Positions 34,872 through 43,166 of a DNA stretch of 64,000 nucleotides are shown one piece after another. Origin of the DNA: Niallia endozanthoxylica. Its GTDB lineage: Bacteria; Bacillota; Bacilli; Bacillales; Cytobacillaceae. How positions within the stretch are numbered: position 1 is the stretch's first letter; each line of letters begins with the position of its first letter. The position numbers were made by a program, and so were the translations under genes. Under the pieces are notes generated by a model, which saw only the letters and a list, made by a program, of their open reading frames with translations, was not told the DNA's origin and did no database searches. The stretch covers positions 1 to 64,000 of the forward strand of contig NZ_VYKL01000014.1 of NCBI RefSeq assembly GCF_008710145.1, in the 5' to 3' direction.

Positions 34872-35870
34872 ATGAACGTAATTGAGGTTCAAAATTTACG
34901 GAAAGAATTTAAGTCGTATTCAAGCCGATCTGGTTTATCCGGGGCATTCAGGGACTTGTTTACGAGAAATTATAAAATCCATGCGGCCGTTGATAATATT
35001 TCCTTGAACGTTAAACAAGGAGAAATGGTTGGCTACATCGGGGAAAACGGTGCTGGAAAATCCACAACGATTAAAATGCTGACAGGTATACTGACTCCCA
35101 CATCCGGTTCGATTCTTGTAAATGGAATGAACCCTCACAAACAGCGGGAAGAATTCGTGAGAACGATTGGAGTCGTTTTCGGACAGCGGTCCCAGCTCTG
35201 GTGGGACATTGCCGTTCAAGAATCATTTCGATTATTGAAAAAGGTCTATCGTGTTTCAGATGAAGAGTATAACAGACATATGGGTCATGTCATTGACACA
35301 TTAGATATCGGTCCTTTACTAGATAAACCGGTACGGAAGCTGTCACTCGGACAACGTATGCGCTGCGAATTAGCCGCCGCACTTATACACAACCCTCCTC
35401 TCCTCTTTTTAGACGAGCCGACCATCGGACTAGATGTTTTAGTCAAATTAAAAATCCGTGAGTTTCTAAAAGAAATTAACGAGCAATATAAAACAACCAT
35501 CCTGCTGACGACACATGACTTAACCGATATTGAAGCCCTATGTGAACGGGTTGTTTTATTAGATGAAGGAAAAATCATCTATGATGGAAAGCTTAACCAG
35601 CTGCAAGCCCATGCAGTGGAAGGGAAACAAGTCGAATTTGAGTTTTTAGCAGAAATGACAAGAAGCCGTTTGCCGGATATTCAATATGTTCAATGGGAGC
35701 AAAAAGACGCCACCACATGGCTAGCTTATATTGATGGAGACGAACAGCTTGTATCTCAATTAATCAGTACGATTGTACAAAAGAACCCGATTAAAAATGT
35801 AAGGATTAACGAGATTTCGACCGAAGAAATTGTCCGCAGGATTTATGAAGAAGGAATGGCCCTCTCATGA
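34872..35870 (+). CDS. ABC transporter ATP-binding protein (exporter)
   Basis: A 332-residue ATPase: Walker A GENGAGKST (58-66), Q-loop GVVFGQRSQLWWD, signature LSLGQRMRCE (157-166), Walker B LLFLDEPTIGLD (177-188), switch His in LLTTHDLTDIEALCE. The C-terminal 90 residues form an accessory domain. The Gln-rich RSQLWWD motif is characteristic of the ABC-2 exporters whose permeases are of the DUF990 group. ATP powers export through the two following permeases; its stop overlaps the first by four bases (ATGA). Confidence 0.9.
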   Translation: MNVIEVQNLRKEFKSYSSRSGLSGAFRDLFTRNYKIHAAVDNISLNVKQGEMVGYIGENGAGKSTTIKMLTGILTPTSGSILVNGMNPHKQREEFVRTIGVVFGQRSQLWWDIAVQESFRLLKKVYRVSDEEYNRHMGHVIDTLDIGPLLDKPVRKLSLGQRMRCELAAALIHNPPLLFLDEPTIGLDVLVKLKIREFLKEINEQYKTTILLTTHDLTDIEALCERVVLLDEGKIIYDGKLNQLQAHAVEGKQVEFEFLAEMTRSRLPDIQYVQWEQKDATTWLAYIDGDEQLVSQLISTIVQKNPIKNVRINEISTEEIVRRIYEEGMALS

Positions 35871-36658
35871 GTATGTATATCGAAATGATTCGGGTTCGTT
35901 TCTTAATGATGCTTGCCTACCGGACAAACTATTATAGCGGTATTCTCATTTACAGTATTAACATTGGAGCCTACTATTTTCTATGGTCGGCGATATATGG
36001 CGGCAAAGAAGAGATACAAGGCTTATCCGTCCTGCAAATGACCACATATGTGGCTGTGTCTTGGATGGCAAGAGCTTTTTATTTCAACAATATTGACCGT
36101 GAAATTGCAGCTGAAATTAAAGATGGAAAAGTGGCCATTGAAATGATTCGTCCTTATAACTATTTAGGGATGAAAACAATGCAGGCCTTAGGCGAAGGTA
36201 TTTTCCGTCTCTTGTTTTTCTCTGTTCCAGGTCTCATCATTGTGGCGTTCATCTTTCCAATAGGCTTTTCAGCAAGTCCTTCGACATGGATGTTCTTCTT
36301 TGTTTCGCTCGTGTTTAGTTTTATCGTCAATACGCAAATCAACCTGTTGACAGGTATTATGACATTCTTCTTATTTAATAATGCAGGTTTAATTCGTGCG
36401 AAACGAGTGGTCATCGATTTGTTCTCAGGGCTCTTGCTTCCAATTTCGTTTTATCCAGGATGGGCCGAGAATCTCATGACCTATCTGCCGTTTCAGGCAA
36501 TCAGCTATGTTCCTAGTATGATTTTTACAGAAGGTTTTGCCGGACAGGAGATTACGAATGCCATTCTTCTGCAGGCTGTCTGGGTTCTGATTCTGCTGAT
36601 TCCAATTCGTCTGTTATGGTCTCTAGCAAAAAAACAATTAATTGTGCAAGGAGGCTGA
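35867..36658 (+). CDS. ABC-2 type permease, subunit 1
   Basis: 263 residues with six predicted membrane helices and a short cytosolic N-terminus (YIEMIRVRFLMMLAYRTNYYSG), matching the ABC-2 permease families of DUF990 type. The ATG overlaps the ATPase stop (ATGA), so translation is coupled. It pairs with the next gene to form a heterodimeric channel. Cargo unknown; related systems export lipids, peptides or antibiotics. Confidence 0.85.
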   Translation: MSMYIEMIRVRFLMMLAYRTNYYSGILIYSINIGAYYFLWSAIYGGKEEIQGLSVLQMTTYVAVSWMARAFYFNNIDREIAAEIKDGKVAIEMIRPYNYLGMKTMQALGEGIFRLLFFSVPGLIIVAFIFPIGFSASPSTWMFFFVSLVFSFIVNTQINLLTGIMTFFLFNNAGLIRAKRVVIDLFSGLLLPISFYPGWAENLMTYLPFQAISYVPSMIFTEGFAGQEITNAILLQAVWVLILLIPIRLLWSLAKKQLIVQGG

Positions 36659-36661
36659 CAT

Positions 36662-37447
36662 ATGTTTTATGTTTCGATGTTCTTTCAATACGCCTCTCAA
36701 TATTTAAAAACAAGGTTCACCTATCGAGTAGATACGGCTGTTGAAATTCTATCTGACTTATTAAATCAGGCCGTCAATTTAATCTTTATTTTAGTCGTCT
36801 TTGGTCACACATCCCTCTTAAGCGGCTGGAGCCGGGACGAAATTATCTTTATTTATGGCTTTTTCCTTGTGCCGTTTGCGTTATTTTCAACCTTTTTTAA
36901 TATATGGGACTTTAATGAACGCTATATTGTAAAAGGAGAAATGGACCGTGTCTTAACCCGCCCTGTTCACAGTCTGTTCCAAATCATTATGGAACGGATG
37001 GAACTGGAATCCTTGTTTGGAGTAATCACCGGGCTAGTTGTGATGGGATATGCCGGAATGAATTTAGGTTTGTCCTTTACCTGGTATGATGTTTTGATTT
37101 TCTTTGTCATGGTGATTGGCGGAATGTTTATTTATGCAGGGATTTTTCTTTCCATTGCTACGATCGGATTTTGGTCGGACAGCCGGACCGATATTATGCC
37201 GATGATGTATAATATCAGCAATTACGGCCGCTACCCTGTTAATATCTATAACAAGATCATTCAATTTGTGTTAACCTGGATTCTCCCTTTCGCCTTTGTT
37301 GGGGTCTATCCTGCCTCTTATTTTTTAAATCGAGAAGAATGGTACGGGTACGCCTTTCTAACTCCTGTCATGGGAGCCGTTTTCTTCGGTTTGGCTGTAG
37401 TGCTGTGGAATACGGGCGTTAAGAAATACCGCGGGGCTGGGAATTAA
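36662..37447 (+). CDS. ABC-2 type permease, subunit 2
   Basis: 261 residues, six predicted helices, begins MFYVSMFFQYASQYLKTRFT, and resembles subunit 1 in topology but not closely in sequence. It contains the family segment DRVLTRPVHSLFQIIMERME between helices two and three. Three bases separate it from the previous stop; AGGAGG lies at the end of that gene. Third and last gene of the operon. Confidence 0.85.
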   Translation: MFYVSMFFQYASQYLKTRFTYRVDTAVEILSDLLNQAVNLIFILVVFGHTSLLSGWSRDEIIFIYGFFLVPFALFSTFFNIWDFNERYIVKGEMDRVLTRPVHSLFQIIMERMELESLFGVITGLVVMGYAGMNLGLSFTWYDVLIFFVMVIGGMFIYAGIFLSIATIGFWSDSRTDIMPMMYNISNYGRYPVNIYNKIIQFVLTWILPFAFVGVYPASYFLNREEWYGYAFLTPVMGAVFFGLAVVLWNTGVKKYRGAGN

Positions 37448-37464
37448 TTATAGGAAACAACAAA

Positions 37465-37498
37465 AACGAGCCAGGGTCTAAGCCTTAGCTCGTTTTTT
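37465..37498 (+). terminator. Terminator of the ABC-2 exporter operon
   Basis: Stem AAAAACGAGC/GCTCGTTTTT with inner AGG/CCT pairs and a T run; it can also end the convergent minus-strand operon. Confidence 0.85.
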
Positions 37499-37519
37499 CT
37501 AGACAAACTAAACATATTA

Positions 37520-38245
37520 TTATCCTTCATTTGCAACGATTTCCTGGAATTCCTTACACCGTTTCAAATAAGCTTCGATTAGTTTAAAGCTATTGTCATC
37601 CACAAGTAATTCCGGATGCCATTGGACAGCAAACAATGGAACGCTATCATCTTTTAGTTCGTAGGCTTCTACTAAACCATCCTCTGCCCAGGCAAGAGGA
37701 TTCAGGGCGTCTGCAAGCTGATCAATTCCTTGATGATGATAGGAGTTTACTTCAATCCTTTCTCCTAATAATTCCTTCATCCATCCTCTTATTTTTACAG
37801 AATGGACTGGTTTACTGTAACTATCGGAAATATGCGCAATCCCGCTGCCAAGCTCAGACAGTTCTTGATGCAGCGTTCCTCCTAACGCGACATTAATCAG
37901 CTGGAAGCCTCGACATATCCCAAGAACGGGGATTTTTCTTTTTATCGCAAACTGAACCGCTTGAATCTCAAACAAGTCCATTTCCTTATTACAATCGGCT
38001 GTTAAGGGATGTCTATCCTCTCCATATAAACTAGGATCAATATCCTCAAATCCGCCATTAAGCACCAAGACATCTAAGCGGTTAAGAATATCAACTTCAT
38101 TATCAATATCAATAATGACAGTTTCATAACCTAACTTTTGAAAAAAGGTCAATAAACTGGTGGGTACGAATGTAATTGGCAGCGGCGGTGACGCATTGTT
38201 TAACCAATCTTGACGCCCGATAAATCCAACGATTCCTTTATTCAT
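37520..38245 (-). CDS. Class I glutamine-amidotransferase-like hydrolase (PuuD/AtdA2-like)
   Basis: 241 residues of peptidase family C26, the group of gamma-glutamyl-GABA hydrolase PuuD. Nucleophile Cys 111 (LGICRGFQLINV), and the His 210-x-Glu 212 pair (VQWHPE) complete the triad; NGGFEDIDPSLYGE is the family substrate loop. In aniline dioxygenase clusters a protein of this family (AtdA2/TdnT) goes with the GS-like enzyme and is thought to hydrolyse gamma-glutamylanilide. By position, last gene of the Rieske operon, the same job is inferred here. Its ATG overlaps the stop of the 86-residue gene (ATGA). Confidence 0.85.
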   Translation of the reverse strand: MNKGIVGFIGRQDWLNNASPPLPITFVPTSLLTFFQKLGYETVIIDIDNEVDILNRLDVLVLNGGFEDIDPSLYGEDRHPLTADCNKEMDLFEIQAVQFAIKRKIPVLGICRGFQLINVALGGTLHQELSELGSGIAHISDSYSKPVHSVKIRGWMKELLGERIEVNSYHHQGIDQLADALNPLAWAEDGLVEAYELKDDSVPLFAVQWHPELLVDDNSFKLIEAYLKRCKEFQEIVANEG

Positions 38246-38502
38246 CGATAATGCTCTAACCTCTTTTCCATACTAGATTTCCAGGGCTTCATTCTCACGA
38301 GTCCATGGATATGCTGCATAATCTGTTCAAAATCTTGACGATCAATCGCCAGCCAATCGTCATCCGGAATTTCTTCATATATCGAATAATCCCACACTTC
38401 TGCCCCGAGTACGGCAGAAGTGAGCTGTTCGTATTTACTTAATTCTTCTTTCAACGCTTGAATTTCCTGAAGCAGTTCTTTTTCCCGTGAATATTCCTCC
38501 AT
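38242..38502 (-). CDS. 86-residue unknown protein within the Rieske operon
   Basis: The first half is a coiled coil (EKELLQEIQALKEELSKYEQLTSAV), the second half acidic with several Trp (VWDYSIYEEIPDDDWLAIDRQDF) and a basic tail. AAAGGAGAG precedes the ATG at 38502, and the stop overlaps the next start. No family is recognised and known aniline clusters do not, to my knowledge, have it. Position suggests an accessory or complex-assembly role for the ligase or hydrolase; this is inference. Confidence 0.7.
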   Translation of the reverse strand: MEEYSREKELLQEIQALKEELSKYEQLTSAVLGAEVWDYSIYEEIPDDDWLAIDRQDFEQIMQHIHGLVRMKPWKSSMEKRLEHYR

Positions 38503-38539
38503 CCTTCTCTCCTTTCAACCTGACTTCCGCTGAATCAAG

Positions 38540-40054
38540 TTACAGAACTTCAAAGTATTCTCTTTGTTCCCATTCAGTGGTTTCTACCTCAGCATTTGCA
38601 ATATTTTCTTCTTGAACATATTGCAAGTACCGGCCATATTCACTTTCTTTAACGGCCACGATATATTTCACAAAGCTTTCCCCAAACTCTTCGATAAATA
38701 ACTCACTTCTCTTTAACTCGTCTACCGCTTCTTGTAAGCTTTTTGGCAGCTTTGCACGGTCGTTATCATACGGAGTTTCACTTGGCTCACCTGGTTCAAT
38801 TCTGTTATCCACACCATCTAATCCAGAAACAATTTGCGAAGCCATATACAGGTATGGATTGGCCCCTGGTTCACCGATTCGGTTTTCAAAATGGGAGGAA
38901 GCATCTCCTGCGGTTCCATGCACGTTAATCATGACACCGCGGTTAAAAATTCCCCAAACTGTACTCGTTGGCGCTAATGAATTTGGTTTTAGTCTCTTAT
39001 AGCCATTGATAGTAGGAGTTGTAAAGACAGAAGCTGCTCTCGCATTCGCTAAAATACCCCCAATATAATGACGGCCAAATTCACTGATTGCCTGATTTTC
39101 ATCCATAAATAAGTTGGTGCCTGTATTTTTATCAATAATTGACTGATGTAAATGCCAGCCGCTGGAACAGAACCCTTTCAAATGCGGTCTGCACATAAAG
39201 GTTGCCATATAACCATATTTTCGCGAGATTTGTTTGGTTGCAATTTTAAAATACATCATGGCATCCGCTGCTTCCATTCCCTCTAATGGATCAAACACAA
39301 ATTCATATTGCCCTGGTCCCAACTCATTCTCCATCGTCCGAAGCGGAATGCCCAATTTTAAGAGATTCTCAGCCAAAACATCTAATATTTCATGTATTTC
39401 TTGATTATGCGGCTCCGCTTGATACCATAAACCATGCTCGACCGTACTTACTTTCGGTGCAGCCGGAGGCAAACCTAAGTCACCGTTATGCTCGACTGCA
39501 AGCATAGGATCTTCAATCTTTGTCAAATACCATTCAATTTCTAACCCGACTATACTCTCCATTCCACGCATCTTCAGTTTATCCAAGGCTTTTCGATACA
39601 CCTGTCTTGCGGAATAAGGAACGGGCTGACCATCATTGAAATAAATATCACACATCACCATGGCCTGGCGATCTGCCCACGGGATCAATTTAAAGGATAA
39701 AGGATCTGGTACAAGGGTAATGTTTGGACAGCCTGTCATTTCAGGTACACCATAGCCACCGCCTGGAATGAACGGGTTGAACACAAGGGCATAGGCAGAA
39801 TCAAAAATAAAGGTACCTGTACTGATATTTAAGCCGTTTTTTAGCGACTTAATAAAGCCTTCTTTCGGGACCCTTTTACTTTTTAACACTCCTTGTTGAT
39901 CTACCCAGGCAATACGGACAATCAGAAAGTCATGCTCCTCCAGCTCGGCAACAATTCTTTGAGCGGCTTCTTTTTGCTCCTCTGTCCATAAGGAATAGTT
40001 ACTAATAAATCCACCCTCTAATTTTGATAAAATGGTCTCTGCCATACCTTTCAC
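38540..40054 (-). CDS. Glutamine-synthetase-like gamma-glutamyl-amine ligase (AtdA1/TdnQ-like)
   Basis: A 504-residue GS family protein. Visible catalytic motifs: GLEIEWYL (metal Glu), GPGQYEFVFDP (second Glu pair), SGWHLHQS (metal His), RLKPNSLAPTSTVWG (ATP) and ENRIGEPGANPYLYMA (Arg and Glu of the glutamate site). The group includes PuuA, gamma-glutamylisopropylamide synthetase and gamma-glutamylanilide synthase, which join glutamate to an amine with ATP. Followed by an amidase-like gene and preceded by Rieske genes, it fits the last type. GTG at 40054 is six bases after AGGAG. Ordinary ammonia-assimilating GlnA is unlikely by context. Confidence 0.88.
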   Translation of the reverse strand: MKGMAETILSKLEGGFISNYSLWTEEQKEAAQRIVAELEEHDFLIVRIAWVDQQGVLKSKRVPKEGFIKSLKNGLNISTGTFIFDSAYALVFNPFIPGGGYGVPEMTGCPNITLVPDPLSFKLIPWADRQAMVMCDIYFNDGQPVPYSARQVYRKALDKLKMRGMESIVGLEIEWYLTKIEDPMLAVEHNGDLGLPPAAPKVSTVEHGLWYQAEPHNQEIHEILDVLAENLLKLGIPLRTMENELGPGQYEFVFDPLEGMEAADAMMYFKIATKQISRKYGYMATFMCRPHLKGFCSSGWHLHQSIIDKNTGTNLFMDENQAISEFGRHYIGGILANARAASVFTTPTINGYKRLKPNSLAPTSTVWGIFNRGVMINVHGTAGDASSHFENRIGEPGANPYLYMASQIVSGLDGVDNRIEPGEPSETPYDNDRAKLPKSLQEAVDELKRSELFIEEFGESFVKYIVAVKESEYGRYLQYVQEENIANAEVETTEWEQREYFEVL

Positions 40055-40093
40055 GTTCCTCTCCTATTAGTTATTAATGAATGATTGGTAGAT

Positions 40094-40690
40094 TTACAGC
40101 ATGAACGTCATATTTTCATGACCCTGATCAGAATTGATTAAATTCACCATTTTCACGGCGATTTTCCATTGATCTTCGACTTTTTGTAATTTATAGCCAT
40201 ACCAGCCGCTATATTGTCTTAACTCTCCAACTCTTAATTCCGCAAGAGTAAAATTACAGCGGGCAAAGACGATATCTTGACTCTCTCCATGGCCTAATTC
40301 AAAATTGCCCACAAGCCTTCTCGTTCTTGACATTGGCAGCTGGGAATAGGCATATCCCGTACGTAACCGGTAAATGCGGTCCTCCAATCTTCTTCGGTCA
40401 TCAAATGCATGACTAACCTCCGTTCGGGGATCTCCTCCACCAGGTGTAATGGGGATCCAATAGAGAGATTTATCAGTATAAAGAGAGAGAAATTCATCAA
40501 AACGGTATTCATCTAGCAAGCGGCATTCTTTTATAATGAGCTTTGTGCATTGTTTCTCTGTTGTAGGATTGTCCATTTCTAAATCGGTATCCCAAATAGC
40601 TAATTCTTTAAGTAATTCACTATAATAGGCATCATTAATATAATAGGAATAAAGCGATGTATTCGACTGGTTTACTTGTTGATGATTCAA
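40094..40690 (-). CDS. Aromatic-ring-hydroxylating oxygenase, beta subunit
   Basis: A 198-residue cystatin-like (SnoaL-type) structural subunit. LYTDKSLYWIPIT and FDDRRRLEDRIYRLRTGYAYSQLP followed by SRTRRLVGNFEL are classic beta-subunit motifs. It forms an alpha3beta3 oxygenase with the alpha subunit coded just upstream. The extended N-terminus (about 35 residues before the domain) is longer than in most. TTG at 40690 is seven bases after AGGGGG; the alpha stop lies 18 bases upstream. Confidence 0.92.
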   Translation of the reverse strand: MNHQQVNQSNTSLYSYYINDAYYSELLKELAIWDTDLEMDNPTTEKQCTKLIIKECRLLDEYRFDEFLSLYTDKSLYWIPITPGGGDPRTEVSHAFDDRRRLEDRIYRLRTGYAYSQLPMSRTRRLVGNFELGHGESQDIVFARCNFTLAELRVGELRQYSGWYGYKLQKVEDQWKIAVKMVNLINSDQGHENMTFML

Positions 40691-40708
40691 GGGCTTATCC
40701 CCCTTCCT

Positions 40709-42031
40709 TTATTTTATAGACTGATAATTTGTTGCTGTAGACTCTGCTTGACTCATAAGCCTTTTCCATTCATTGAAATATCCTCTCATTGGCAGCTCAT
40801 CGGTTACAGGTGCAGTAATCACTCCATTCGCATCCTCATGATGTGTTTCCGTCAAAGTTAAGCCCCGGTTGAAAAATACCCATTCTGCTTCAGGTATGGA
40901 TAACCCTCTCTGTCCTTCTGACCAGTTCGTAACATCATCCGGTTCCCCGAAGGCTGGAAAATCCTCTTGCGTTCTCATCCGCATAGTATTAATTTCATCA
41001 GGATAGCCGTTAATCGTAGTGGCATACCAAGTAATTTGTGTTTTATCCACAGCAATCGGTTCAATAACTTGAATCTGGTTTCCGACAAAAAGCAGATTCG
41101 GGAAAATCGTTAAATTCATTTGTGAACCTACAGCTTGATCTAAATAACGATAAGCTTTTTCCCCATATTTATCGATCATCTGCTCTTCAAAAACCTCTCT
41201 GCCAGGCTGGGGTCTCTGCTGATCCCACATACTGCCATCTCCGCCGCGATGGGCTGGTCTTTGGTCGAGAAAGATATGACCATTTCCTAGATACTGAACG
41301 TACATAGGTCCATCATCAGGTTTTTGGGTAAAATAAACCATGTCTTTATCTTCTATCCCTTCTTCCTTGTATCTCTCGTTAATACCTAATAAGGAACGAT
41401 GGGAAAAGGTAACGTGATAGCCATCTGCCGCATTGTCATAGACAAATTTCCAATTACAACTCATTAATTTTCGATGGGCGTTACTATTTACGCGAAGTCT
41501 TTCAGGACCGCCGTTATGGTTCATCCACTGATCAATCAGCTCTTTAGCATTTCCTAAATATTCGTCCAAACTTGGACCGTTTTCGTTTAACGTACCAAAA
41601 ATTAATCCTTTATACGTTTCAACCCGAACCTGCATGAGGTTAAATTCTGGTGAATGTAATTGATCTCCGTAGGCTTTCGGCCAAGGAGCCCCAATAAAGG
41701 AACCATCATTTTTAAAATTCCAGCCATGATACGGACAAGCAAATTGCTTTGAATTCCCTTTTTCCATTCGACAAAGAGTTGAACCTCTATGTGTACATCG
41801 ATTGAATAATGCGCGAATTTTCCCTTTTTGATCTCTTGTTATGATAATGGGCCTTTTTCCGAGATAACCTGTTTTATAATCATTGACTTTTGGAATTTCA
41901 CTTTCATGGGCTAAATAGACCCATGTACTCCTGCCGTAAATTTGCACCATTTCCTCTTCAAAAAGCTGTGGATCTGTATAAACAGAACGGTGAACCCGAT
42001 CTTTTTGAACTAAATGCTCCCAATTATACAT
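40709..42031 (-). CDS. Rieske non-heme iron oxygenase, alpha subunit
   Basis: A 440-residue catalytic subunit. Rieske [2Fe-2S] ligands Cys 79, His 81, Cys 99 and His 102 (NRCTHRG and CPYHGW) are intact. The mononuclear iron site has His 205 and His 210 with the bridging Asp 202 (ADGYHVTFSH) and an Asp at 364/365 (GEPDDVTNW). It dioxygenates an aromatic ring, here possibly an aniline or an N-glutamyl arylamine. GGAGGTTAAG precedes the ATG. A separate promoter with operator A lies upstream. No ferredoxin or reductase gene is next to it. Confidence 0.93.
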   Translation of the reverse strand: MYNWEHLVQKDRVHRSVYTDPQLFEEEMVQIYGRSTWVYLAHESEIPKVNDYKTGYLGKRPIIITRDQKGKIRALFNRCTHRGSTLCRMEKGNSKQFACPYHGWNFKNDGSFIGAPWPKAYGDQLHSPEFNLMQVRVETYKGLIFGTLNENGPSLDEYLGNAKELIDQWMNHNGGPERLRVNSNAHRKLMSCNWKFVYDNAADGYHVTFSHRSLLGINERYKEEGIEDKDMVYFTQKPDDGPMYVQYLGNGHIFLDQRPAHRGGDGSMWDQQRPQPGREVFEEQMIDKYGEKAYRYLDQAVGSQMNLTIFPNLLFVGNQIQVIEPIAVDKTQITWYATTINGYPDEINTMRMRTQEDFPAFGEPDDVTNWSEGQRGLSIPEAEWVFFNRGLTLTETHHEDANGVITAPVTDELPMRGYFNEWKRLMSQAESTATNYQSIK

Positions 42032-42077
42032 CTCTTAACCTCCATTGAATCCTTATTCTTATTTATGACTATCTATT

Positions 42078-42106
42078 AATTTAAAGAATATTCTGAACAT
42101 TGTAAA
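42078..42106 (-). promoter_or_regulatory. Predicted promoter of the Rieske sub-operon
   Basis: Minus-strand -35 TTTACA (42101-42106), 17-bp spacer, -10 TAAATT (42078-42083). Ten bases separate the -35 from operator A, the same as at the main operon promoter. Confidence 0.65.
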
Positions 42107-42116
42107 CTAAAATCAT

Positions 42117-42133
42117 TGTAAAAAAACTTTACA
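42117..42133. promoter_or_regulatory. GntR operator A
   Basis: TGTAAAAAAACTTTACA, a 17-bp interrupted palindrome, followed by CCCTG on the plus strand. It matches operator B over 22 bases with two mismatches and is 86 bases before the Rieske alpha start. Confidence 0.75.
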
Positions 42134-42164
42134 CCCTGCCGTTTTCTATCGGATTTCGCTTATA

Positions 42165-43148
42165 TTAGGTTTGTTTTAACTTAAAATAGTTTAATAGAAT
42201 GGCAAAAATAAGAATCGCTCCTGTGATCACTTCCTGCCAATAGGAGGAAATCCCTGATAGGCTTAGTCCGTTTTGAAGAACCCCAATAAACAGAACTCCT
42301 AAAGTGGTTCCAACCACCGTCCCTTCTCCCCCTTTAAAGGAAGTTCCGCCTAAAAGAACTGCAGCAGCTACTAGTAACTCCATCCCCGAACCTATAGTAG
42401 GAGATACAGAGGCTAACTTTCCTGTATTAATGATCCCAGCAATCGCTGCATACAGAGCACTAATCCCATAGACACCAATAAGGATGAATGATACCTTAAT
42501 CCCCGATAATTTGGCGGCTGTTGCATTTCCACCTACAACATAAATCGCTCTTCCAAATTGTGTATACTTTAAAAATAAATGGGTCACTACACATATAGCT
42601 AACATAATGATGATTGGAACAGGAACCAACCCTATCGTGCCATTCCCAAGAAAACTAACAATGGGATTATTATCGGCATATTGGGTTTGACCATCTGTCC
42701 ACACATACACCGTGCCTCGAAACAAAGACATGGTTCCAAGAGTGACCACAAAAAAGTTTAAACCTAATTTTCCAATTAAAAAACCATTTGTCATCATCCC
42801 AATAAGCAGTACGACAATCAGCGTAATCAAAATACTTACCAGCTCTGGTACACCGGCAGCCACTAAATTGACAAGAATTAATCCGCTAAAAGCTAAGCTT
42901 GCCCCAACTGATAAATCAAATCCTCCTGAGATTAACACCAACGTCATAGCCATCGCCATAATCCAGATAGCGGAAATGGAATTTAATAGATTGATCCAGT
43001 TATTGGCGGTTAAAAAAGAGGGGTTCAGTATGGTCATAATGACGCAAAGCAGGATTAATAGCGGACCAATTCCTACTAATTTAAAGGCATTCTTTTTCAT
43101 TGATTGGCTGCGTTTTTGTAATTCTTGTTCTACTACCACATTATCCAT
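42165..43148 (-). CDS. Ribose-type ABC importer permease (RbsC family)
   Basis: A 327-residue permease of the BPD_transp_2 family with about nine to ten helices; MAMTLVLISGGFDLSVGASLAFSG is the family signature and GGTSFKGGEGTVVGTTLGV the conserved C-terminal loop that contacts the ATPase. It works with the double-domain ATPase and lipoprotein encoded just upstream. TTAGGAGG precedes the ATG. Family members import pentoses, polyols, nucleosides or autoinducer-2; here the operon suggests an aromatic or glycosylated amine, which is inference. Confidence 0.9.
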   Translation of the reverse strand: MDNVVVEQELQKRSQSMKKNAFKLVGIGPLLILLCVIMTILNPSFLTANNWINLLNSISAIWIMAMAMTLVLISGGFDLSVGASLAFSGLILVNLVAAGVPELVSILITLIVVLLIGMMTNGFLIGKLGLNFFVVTLGTMSLFRGTVYVWTDGQTQYADNNPIVSFLGNGTIGLVPVPIIIMLAICVVTHLFLKYTQFGRAIYVVGGNATAAKLSGIKVSFILIGVYGISALYAAIAGIINTGKLASVSPTIGSGMELLVAAAVLLGGTSFKGGEGTVVGTTLGVLFIGVLQNGLSLSGISSYWQEVITGAILIFAILLNYFKLKQT

Positions 43149-43166
43149 GGAACACCTCCTAAAATC

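Noticed and set aside
38540-40054. Annotation of the GS-like gene as housekeeping glnA
   Set aside because: It is embedded in a catabolic operon with an amidotransferase-like hydrolase and no GlnR-type gene; its length and motifs fit the gamma-glutamyl-amine ligase group.
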